DNA of 64,000 nt from Brassica napus (taxonomy: Eukaryota > Streptophyta > Magnoliopsida > Brassicales > Brassicaceae). Below, piece by piece: positions 56,236-64,000 of the stretch. The notes under the pieces are model-generated. The model saw only the letters and a list, made by a program, of their open reading frames with translations, ran no database searches and was not told the origin of the DNA. The translations under genes and the position numbers were made by a program. Within the stretch, counting starts at the first letter, position 1. Each line of letters opens with the position of its first letter. Where the stretch lies: assembly GCF_020379485.1 (NCBI RefSeq), contig NW_026014893.1, positions 62,001 through 126,000 on the forward strand, read 5' to 3'.

Positions 56236-57069
56236 AAGGAAGGATTGTTCATTTCCCAAAGGAAGTATACACTTGATCTTTTGAAAGATGCAGGTATACA
56301 AGGAGATAAGAAAGCAAAGATGCCCCTTGAAGATGGATACAAGGTTCCACGTGAGGGGGAGATTGAAGATAGCAAGGCCTTTCATGATCCAAAGCTATAC
56401 AGGAAGCTGGTAGGGAAGCTCATCTATCTCACTATCACAAGACCAGACATATGCTTTGCTGTGAATCAAGTGAGCCAGAATATGCAAGTCCCAAAGGAAC
56501 ATCACTGGCGAATGGTGGAGAGACTTCTCTTGTATCTGAACGGGACATCAAGCCTTGGTGTGTGGATGGGATGCAACAAGAGTACTGAAGTGGTGGGATA
56601 TTGTGACGCTGATTGGGCTGGAGATAGAGCAGACAGAAGATCAACCACCGGCTATTGTACATTCATTGGAGGCAACTTGGTGACTTGGAAGAGCAAGAAG
56701 CAGAAGGTGGTATCATGTTCAAGTGATGAAGCTGAGTATAGAGCAATGCTGAAACTTACCAATGAGTTGGTATGGATTAAAGGGATCTTGAAGCATTTGG
56801 AGATAGAGGAAGCGACTCCAATGACTATGCATTGTGATAATCAAGCAGCTATACACATTGCAACCAACTCAGTCTTCCATGAGAGAACCAAGCACATTGA
56901 AGTTGATTGTCACAAGGTGAGGCAGATGATTGTCTTGGGAGTAATCCTGCCATGCTATACGAGGAGTGAGGATCAACTGGCTGATGTGTTCACCAAGGCT
57001 GCAAGACAAAAGACTATGGAGTCCATTCACATCAGATTGGGACTCATAGATCTTACACCAAGAAGCTGA
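56236..57069 (+). pseudogene. Element I RT end and RNase H, last piece
   Basis: The frame resumes after the H dimer with KEGLFISQRKYTLDLL. RNase H has YCDADWAGD, HCDNQAA and RTKHIEVDCHKVRQ and ends LIDLTPRS at 57069. One change at a conserved place reads SSDEAEYRAM where relatives have SSAEAEYRAM. There is no stop within this piece. Confidence 0.92.
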
Positions 57070-57172
57070 TCCCCTTTGTCATGAGGTCTTTACTCTTTTT
57101 CCCTCATCAAGGTTTTCTCCCAATGGGTTTTCCTTGGTGAGGTTTTTAATGAGGAAGATCTCATGGCTGTTC

Positions 57173-57211
57173 CAAGCTTAACTAAGTTACTAAGTTAAGC
57201 TTGAGGGGGAG
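57173..57211 (+). promoter_or_regulatory. Hairpin and polypurine tract of I
   Basis: CAAGCTTAACT (57173-57183) pairs with AGTTAAGCTTG (57193-57203), directly followed by AGGGGGAG (57204-57211) and the 3' LTR. The inner stem differs from A and D1 on both arms in a complementary way. Confidence 0.8.
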
Positions 57212-57773
57212 TGTTGAAATGAGCTGATCAATGTATGAGGGAAGATGTCCTAAGGAGTTGAAGAAGAGATGAGATGGTGTGAAGGAATGGAGGAGATGGG
57301 TTAGGGATCGACTAGGCCGTACAAGGCCGTACAGGCCGTACCATCCGTACCATGGTCGATCCATAACTTGCCCAAGTCACCTTTTACCCGAGTAAAAGGA
57401 GTTAACGGCCAAAGGGGATTTCACCATGAAGAGATGACCGTTTGGATGGCTAAGGGAGCTGGGTCTTATCTTGACAGGCTGGGACAGGCTGTAATGGCAA
57501 AAGCAGTCTTAACAAAAGATCCCAAAAGCGTGTGGCTTCTCCTATTGGCTCAGTTTGAATTAAAGCAAACCTTATCCTTGACTTCACATGCTTATGCTTT
57601 CTAAAAACCCTTATGTCTCTACCTATATATTGTAAACTCTGTCTTGATTAATAAAATACACGAGTTTATGAGTCTCTCTCTCTAGTTCATCATGATAATC
57701 TCATACACTTTCTCTTAAACACCCTGAATCTCTCTTAAACTTCTTAATACCTTTCTTATTCTCTAAAATCATA
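57212..57773 (+). repeat. 3' LTR of I
   Basis: 562 bp, TGTTGAAATG to AAATCATA. CCGTAC lies at 57317, 57327, 57336 and 57345. TATATAT is at 57624-57630, preceded by CTTGACTTCACATGCTT. It is directly followed by satellite. Confidence 0.94.
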
Positions 57774-60575
57774 AGAATGACAAAGAAGTTGTCATATTCC
57801 CAAACAGGAAAACTGGGATCACCTGATTTGAAAGTGTGATAGCTTCTTCATCCTAACTCCTATGAGATTTTTTCCAATTACTAGTGATTCTCCACTACTT
57901 TATGTATCAAAATCAAGCTTGTTACATCGCGATTCTTCCTGGTTTGATTAGAATGACAAAAAAGTTGTCATATTCCCAAACAGGAAAACTGGGATCACCT
58001 GATTTGAAAGTGGGATAGCTTCTTTATCCTAACTCCTATGAGATTTATTCAACTTCCTGGTGATTCTCCAGTACTTTATGTATCAAAATCAAGCTTCTTA
58101 CATCGCGATTCATCTTGGTTTGATTAGAATGACAAAGAAGTTGTCATATTCCCAAACAGAAAAACTGGGATCACCTGATTTGAAAGTGTGATTGCTTTTT
58201 CATCCTAACTCCTACGAGATTTATTGAACTTCCTGGTGATTCTCCAGTTGTTTATGTATCAAAATCAGGCTTCTTACATCGCGATTCATCTTGGTTTGAT
58301 TAGAATGACAAAGAAGTTGTCATATTCCCAAACAGGAAAACTAGGATCACCTGATTTGAAAGTGTGATAGCTTCTTCATCCTAACTCCTATGAGATTGTT
58401 TCCACTTACTAGTGATTTTCCACTATTTTATGTATCAAAATCAAGCTTATTACATCGCGATTCTTCCTGGTTTGATTAGAATGACAAAGAAGTTGTCATA
58501 TTCCCAAACAGGAAAACTGGGATCACCTGATTTGAAAGTCGGATAGCTTCTTCATCCTAACTCCTATGAGATCTTTTCCACTTACTAGTGATTCTCCACT
58601 ACTTTATGTATCAAAATCAAGCTTGTTACATCGCGATTCTTCCTGGTTTGATTAGAATGACAAAGAAGTTGTCATATTCCCAAACAGTAAAACTGGGATC
58701 ACCTGATTTGAAAGTGGGATAGCTTCTTCATCCTAACTCCTATGAGAGTAAATAAACTTCTTGGTGATTCTCCACTACTTTATGTACTAAAATCAAGCTT
58801 CTTACATCGTGATTCATCCTGGTTTGATTAGAATGACAAAGAAGTTGTCATATTCCCAAACAGGAAAACTGGGATCACCTGATTTGAAAGTGGGATAGCT
58901 TCTTCATCCTAACTCCTATGAGATTTATTCAACTTCCTGGTGATTCTCCAGTAGTTTATGTATCAAAATCAGGCTTCTTACATCGCGATTCATCTTGGTT
59001 TGATTATCATGACAAAGAAGTTGTCATATTCCCAAACAGGAAAACTGGGATCACCTGATTTGAAAGTGGGATAGCTTCTTCATCCTAACTCCTATGAGAT
59101 TTATTCAACTTCCTAGTGATTCTCCAGTACTTTATTTATCAAAATCAAGCTTCTTACATCGCGATTCATCTTGGTTTGATTAGAATGACAAAGAAGTTGT
59201 CATATTCCCAAACAGGAAAACTGGGATCACCTGATTTGAAAGTGTGATAGCTTCTTCATCCTAACTCCTATGAGATTTTTTCCACTTACTAGTGATTCTC
59301 CACTACTTTACGTATCAAAATCAAGCTTGTTACATCGCGATTCTTCCTAGTTTGATTAGAATGACAAAGAAGTTGTCATATTCCCAAACAGTAAAACTGG
59401 GATCACCTGATTTGAAAGTGGGATAGCTTCTTCATCCTAACTCCTATGAGATTTATTCAACTTCCTTGTGATTCTCCAGTACTTTATGTATCAAAATCAA
59501 GCTTCTTACATCGCGATTCATCTTGGTTTGATTAGAATGACAAAGAAGTTGTCATATTCCCAAACAGGAAAACTGGGATCACCTTATTTGAAAGTGTGAT
59601 AGCTTCTTCATCCTAACTCCTATGAGATTTATTCAACTTCCTGGTGATTCTCCAGTACTTTATGTACCAAAATCAGGCTTCTTACATCGCGATTCATCTT
59701 GGTTTGATTAGAATGACAAAGAAGTTGTCATATTCCCAAACAGGAAAACTGGGATCACCTGATTTGAAAGTGTGATAGCTTCTTCATCCTAACTCCTATG
59801 AGATTTATTCAACTTCCTGGTGATTCTCCAGTACTTTATGTATCAAAATCAAGCTTCTTACATCGCGATTCATCTTGGTTTGATTAGAATGATAAAGAAG
59901 TTGTCATATTCCCAAACAGGAAAACTGGGATCACCTGATTTGAAAGTGTGATAGCTTCTTCATCCTAACTCCTATGAGATTTATTCAACTTCCTGGTGAT
60001 TCTCCAGTACTTTATGTATCAAAATCAAGCTTCTTACATCGCAATTCATCTTGGTTTGATTAGAATGACAAAGAAGTTGTCATATTCCCAAACAGGAAAA
60101 CTGGGATCACCTGATTTGAAAGTGGGATAGCTTCTACATCCTAACTCTTATGAGATTTATTCCACTTCCTAATGATTCTCCACTACTTTATGTATCAAAA
60201 TCAAGCTTCTTACATCGCGATTCTTCCTGGTTTGATTAGAATGACAAAGAAGTTGTCATATTCCCAAACAGGAAAACTGGGATCACCTGATTTGAAAGTG
60301 GGATAGCTTCTTCATCCTAATTCCTATGAGAGTAAATAAACTTCTTGGTGATTCTCCACTACTTTATGTATTAAAATCAAGCTTCTTACATCGTGATTCA
60401 TCCTGGTTTGATTAGAATGACAAAGAAGTTGTCATATTCCCAAACAGGAAAACTGGGATCACCTGATTTGAAAGTGGGATAGCTTCTTCATCCTAACTCC
60501 TATGAGATTTATTCAACTTCCTGGTGATTCTCCAGTAGTTTATGTATCAAAATCAGGCTTCTTACATCGCGATTC
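57774..60575 (+). repeat. 176-bp centromere-type satellite, block 3
   Basis: About 15.9 monomers in the same orientation as blocks 1 and 2. Several monomer classes are visible: ATTTATTCAACTTCCTGG, TTTTTCCACTTACTAG and GAGTAAATAAACTTC types. The last type occurs near 58745 and 60329, exactly 1584 bp (nine monomers) apart. The block ends at GATTC (60571-60575), the left flank of K. Confidence 0.93.
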
Positions 60576-61148
60576 TGTTGAGATATGGAGATGATTAAGT
60601 GAGAGGATCAAGGGTGTTCATAAGAAGAAAGCTCAAGAGAAGAGAAGTGGAAGTTGTGTACGGACATGTACGGATATGGAAGTGACCGTACTGCTCAAGT
60701 ACCTTGGGAAGGAAGGCAATTCGTTTATCTATCTTAGAAGTGGCCAAAGACTCGACCAGAGAGAGAGGCTTTAGGCCAGGACCGTTGGAGGATCAGATTG
60801 AACCGCGGCCTAGCTGTTGCTAGCTGTAAAGGCAAAAGGAGCATCTAGCAAAGATCCCTTTGGCATCAAGCGTGTAACAGCTCTCATCCGTTCATTCAAA
60901 AGAGGCGCGCCCCTTCCCGGTTGACTCCACATGCTTAGTCTTTAGGATATGCTTTCACTATTACAAAACCCTTGTAGGTTGATCAATATAAATATGTACT
61001 CTCTCCATAATAATAAATCAGACAGTTCTATCCTATTAATCTCTCTACACATTTCCATAATGATTCTCCATTAGTCACTAATCCTTTCTCTACTCAACCT
61101 AAATCATACTACTCTCTCATATACAACTCAGATTATCTAAAACTTATA
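60576..61148 (+). repeat. 5' LTR of K
   Basis: 573 bp, TGTTGAGATATGG to AAACTTATA. GTACGG lies at 60658 and 60668 and CCGTAC at 60686. TATAAAT is at 60987-60993. GTTGACTCCACATGCTT is upstream of the TATA. Confidence 0.93.
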
Positions 61149-61166
61149 TGGTATCAGAGCCAGGTT
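61149..61166 (+). promoter_or_regulatory. Primer-binding site of K
   Basis: TGGTATCAGAGCCAGGTT directly follows the LTR. Confidence 0.95.
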
Positions 61167-61362
61167 CCAAAGGATCTGAGTTCTTGTTTTGAAACGTTGA
61201 GAAACAAGTTTGAAGCTTTGAAGCCATCTGTGGAAGATCAAAGCTCAAAGGTGTTCATCTTTGTGCGTGTGTGGGTTCTAGACAAGTTCATATCAGTTCT
61301 TACAAGATTCGGTGGTTTAAGGTCCCATCTATCTCAAGCTTTTGAAGTCAAGCTGTGTTAAG

Positions 61363-62801
61363 ATGGAGAACATGAAGATGAAGGTGGCGATTACCTTTAA
61401 GGGGAACAACTACCTGGTTTGGTCTCGGCTAGTGAAGACAACCGTTGGAAGTAAGGGCTTGTGGAGTCATGTTACAACTGGTGAAGCTCCGAAGCTCATT
61501 ACTCAAGGGGAGGGCCAAGAAGAGGTCTCAAGTGAAGCTGTAGAGAAGTGGCAGCAAGAGGACATGGTGGTGATGTCTGTTCTTCATGGGTCGTTGGAGC
61601 CGGCGATACTGGAGGCATACAACTACTGTGAGACAGCCAAGGAGCTGTGGGACACTTTGATGAAAGTGTATGGGAACACTTCAAACCTGAGCCGGGTCTT
61701 TGAAGTGAAGCAAGCCATCAACAACCTAGCGCAAGAAGACATGGAGTTCACCAAACATTTGGGGAGGTTCAGGGCTTTGTGGTCCGAGCTAGAGATGTTG
61801 AGGCCAAGCACAACCGATCCAGATCAGTTGAATGAGAGGCGCGAGCAAGACAAGGTGTTTGGGTTACTACTCACGCTGAGTCCTGCCTACTCCGGTCTCA
61901 TCCAGCATATGTTGAGGTCTGATAAGCTCCCTGATCTTGAGGACGTATGCTCACAGATTCAGAAAGAGCAAGGCTCCATTGGATTGTTTGGAGGCAAAGG
62001 AGGGCTCTCATTGGCAAACCAAGCTGCTCAAGCCGATCAAAATGAAGCTCCTCAAGCAAACAAGGCGGTTCATGGCAAGTATGAGGACAAGAGGTTCAAT
62101 GGGAACTGTGATCACTGCAAGAAGCATGGGCACAAGAAGAGTCAGTGCTGGATCCTTCATCCTCACCTGAAGCCGGCTAAGTTCCTTAAAGAAAAAGAAG
62201 CAAGGGCACACATGACCGAGAGCTCCTCGGGTGCTGGTTCATCAAACAGGGCAAATGAAGGAGATACGCGTGATGTGGGTGATGGGAAGTCACTTGTGGC
62301 TTACACAGGAGGGCCAAGCAACAATGACTACATCCGGACATCAGACATGGACGCCCTCATCAAGATGCTCAAAGAAAATGGTAACAAAAGTAGTATCAAC
62401 TATGGTTATTCATTTGGTGCATCCCTGAATGATAACATAACTGATAATAGTGAAAGTGATTCTAGAAGTGCTAGGATTGAAAATGCATTCATCAACTTAA
62501 GGAATGATTGTAAACCGGCTAGGACTCCTTATCAAGCTCACACTGTTAGTAATAGGCCTAAAGCATTGATAGTTGACTCTGGTGCATCTCATCATATGAT
62601 AAGTGACACTTGATTGATTAAGGATATTGAGCCTACAAATGGAAATGTAATGATTGCTAATGGTGACAAAATTCCGATAAAAGGGATAGGAAAACTTAAG
62701 TTGTTTGAAAAAGAATCTAAAGCCTTCTACATGCCTGAGTTTACATCTAATCTATTGTCGGTTAAGAGATGTGCTACTGACTTGCAATGCAATGTTATAT
62801 T
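61363..62801 (+). pseudogene. Element K gag and protease start, one stop
   Basis: The ATG at 61363 (MENMKMKVAI) opens gag with FKGNNYLVWSRLVKT, AYNYCETAKELWDTL, RREQDKVFGLLLTL and the knuckle CDHCKKHGHKKSQC. It reaches protease DSGASHHMISDT and stops at TGA (62611-62613), a serine codon in relatives. The same frame then continues through MIANGDKIPIKGIG and FTSNLLSVKR to QCNVIF, where L interrupts it. In-frame codons upstream of 61363 lack an ATG. Confidence 0.92.
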
Positions 62802-63397
62802 TGTTGAGATGAGCTGAGTTAAGTGAAGAAGGGAGATGAGGTTTGAGTAGAATGAGGAGAAGGGAGACTAGGAAGGTTTGGGAGCTTTGGGATCAACCAG
62901 TCCGTACAAGGCCGTACATGGCCGTACCATCAAGATGGGATCGACCAAAGCTCAACCAAACCCCACCACTAGTTACCCAACTTACTTAAGTAAAGCGGAG
63001 AAGTTACCTTAGCGTTTGGAGGATGGATCAGACCGTTGGAAAGGATAAGGGAGAGTCTTGGACAGGCTGTCACAGCTGGAAAGTAAAAGCAAAAGGCATC
63101 AGCCAGCTAGAGAGGCCTCACACGGATGGCTCTCCTTATTGGATAGTTTTGAATTAGGCATTGACTCCACATGCTTACCTTATCCTCTTGTATACGAAAA
63201 CCCTAGCTCTCTCCTTCATATAAATATGTAAACTCTCTCATTAATAAGATTAAGCAAGTTATGAGTCTATCTTAGTCTTTATTCTCACAATGATTTTATG
63301 CTAGACTCCTAATCTCATTTCATACTCAAATCTCTTCTAAAACACTTCTAGTCTTTCTTATTTACTCAGATTACTCTACTCAATCCTAAAAGTGATA
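62802..63397 (+). repeat. 5' LTR of element L
   Basis: 596 bp, TGTTGAGATGAGC to AAAAGTGATA. CCGTAC starts at 62902, 62912 and 62922, exactly 10 bp apart. TATAAAT is at 63219-63225, and ATTGACTCCACATGCTT is upstream. The left flank is ATATT (62797-62801), whose partner is outside the window. Confidence 0.93.
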
Positions 63398-63415
63398 TGG
63401 TATCAGAGCCAGGTT
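63398..63415 (+). promoter_or_regulatory. Primer-binding site of L
   Basis: TGGTATCAGAGCCAGGTT directly follows the LTR. Confidence 0.95.
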
Positions 63416-63644
63416 CATAGGAAACTTGGTTTCGTTGGGTTCTTTAAAGATTCAAGATTGAAGCTTTGAAGAGACAGTTTTGTGTTCGTGTGTTCTTAAG
63501 CGGTTCTGGGTAGTCTTTCTGAGTTCTATTGGTTGTGTGAGGTGTTATTGAAGCTGTGTGGGTAAAAGGTGAAGCTACTAGTGTTCGCTCAAGACAGTTA
63601 CCTCAAGAGAAAGTTATTGAAGTCTAAAGGGTTCTACATTCAAC

Positions 63645-64000
63645 ATGGAGAGTGGGATGAACATGAACATGAAAGTGGCGGTGTGTTTCAAGGGAAACAA
63701 CTACTTGGTGTGGTCTCGGATGGTGAGAACCACAGTGGGAAGCAAGGGGCTTTGGAAGCACATCACGCCAGGAGAAGCTCCAAAGCTCATCACTCAAGGA
63801 GAGGCTGAAGATGAAGCCGCAAGCAAGGCAGAAGAGAAGTGGCATCAAGAGGACATGTTGGTGATGTATGTGCTTCATGCGTCCCTTGAGCCGGCTATTC
63901 TGGATGCATACAGCTACTGTGAGTCTGCTAAAGAGCTGTGGGATACTTTGAAGAAGGTGTATGGCAACACTTCAAACCTAAGCCGAGTGTTTGAGGTGAA
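63645..64000 (+). CDS. Element L gag start (partial, open at window end)
   Basis: The ATG at 63645 opens MESGMNMNMKVAVCFKGNNY, continuing through LVWSRMVRTTVGSKG, WKHITPGEAP, AYSYCESAKELWDTL and NTSNLSRVFEV to the window edge with no stop in about 118 codons. It is the N-terminal half of a copia gag, the capsid-like part before the zinc knuckle. The start matches the ATG used in F. One unusual residue is MLVMYVLHAS, where relatives read MLVMSVLHAS. Whether the whole polyprotein is intact cannot be told from here. Confidence 0.9.
   Translation, partial: MESGMNMNMKVAVCFKGNNYLVWSRMVRTTVGSKGLWKHITPGEAPKLITQGEAEDEAASKAEEKWHQEDMLVMYVLHASLEPAILDAYSYCESAKELWDTLKKVYGNTSNLSRVFEV

Larger units (their letters stand above)
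31191..57773 (+). mobile_element. Ty1/copia element I, host of E, NA2 and the H dimer
   Basis: It has a truncated 5' LTR (31191-31447), an altered primer-binding site, a polyprotein in three pieces (31551-33233, 42666-44570, 56236-57069), a polypurine tract (57204-57211) and a 3' LTR (57212-57773). E inserted with duplication CTACT and H with GATCT; taking them out restores the frame at both points. I sits between satellite blocks 2 and 3, so it was inserted in the array. Loss of about 300 bp of 5' LTR removed the left duplication. Confidence 0.95.
60576..62801 (+). mobile_element. Ty1/copia element K, 5' part before L
   Basis: LTR 60576-61148, primer-binding site 61149-61166, leader, gag and the start of protease. 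L is inserted at 62801/62802. The remainder of K is expected to the right of the window. Inserted in satellite with GATTC on its left. Confidence 0.93.
62802..64000 (+). mobile_element. Ty1/copia element L, 5' end, runs off the window
   Basis: LTR, primer-binding site, leader (63416-63644) and gag start. It is inserted in the protease region of K. LTR terminus and gag are closest to F by eye. The internal remainder and 3' LTR lie beyond 64000. Confidence 0.93.

Overview
The window is plant centromeric or pericentromeric DNA, most likely from Brassica or a close Brassiceae relative. The basis is a tandem satellite of 176 bp with one HindIII site per unit, which I recognise from memory as the CentBr type (no database was searched). 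It occurs in three blocks, all in the same orientation: 14413-16216, 29919-31190 and 57774-60575. Everything else is Ty1/copia LTR retrotransposon sequence in nested, truncated or rearranged form. I see no host gene, tRNA, rRNA or Ty3-type centromeric element.

Layout from left to right. Copia fragment B (+) carries a solo LTR with a perfect target-site duplication. It is joined through a short filler to element A (+), which is followed by a 5'-truncated non-autonomous element NA1 (-). NA1 lies in the linker of truncated element C (-), whose 5' LTR abuts satellite block 1. Next is a composite at 16217-29918: a scrap of a D-family copy (D0), element D1 (-) with element F (-) inserted in its 5' LTR, a gag fragment G (+) broken by J (-), and two short LTR scraps. 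After satellite block 2 comes host element I (+), split twice. E (-) is inserted in its integrase region, with non-autonomous NA2 (-) inside E's LTR. H (-) is inserted in its reverse transcriptase region as a tandem dimer of three LTRs and two internal regions. After satellite block 3 come K (+) and, inside K, L (+), which runs off the right edge.

The autonomous elements share one layout: LTR of about 470-620 bp, initiator tRNA-Met primer-binding site, one gag-protease-integrase-RT-RNase H frame, a short structured 3' untranslated region, polypurine tract, LTR. No complete polyprotein in the window is free of stops or frameshifts, yet paired LTRs are nearly identical. That fits recent movement of defective copies using proteins made elsewhere. 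Five-bp duplications are seen for the solo LTR (TATGC), F (AATGG), E (CTACT), NA2 (CTGTA) and the H dimer (GATCT).

The points most worth following up are: two hairpins beside the polypurine tract with compensatory changes between families; phased CCGTAC/GTACGG clusters in most LTRs; an A/E lineage whose gag has lost its zinc knuckle; the H tandem dimer and a similar D remnant; a non-autonomous family with 1-kb LTRs; and five-monomer higher-order periodicity in the satellite. All alignments were made by eye.
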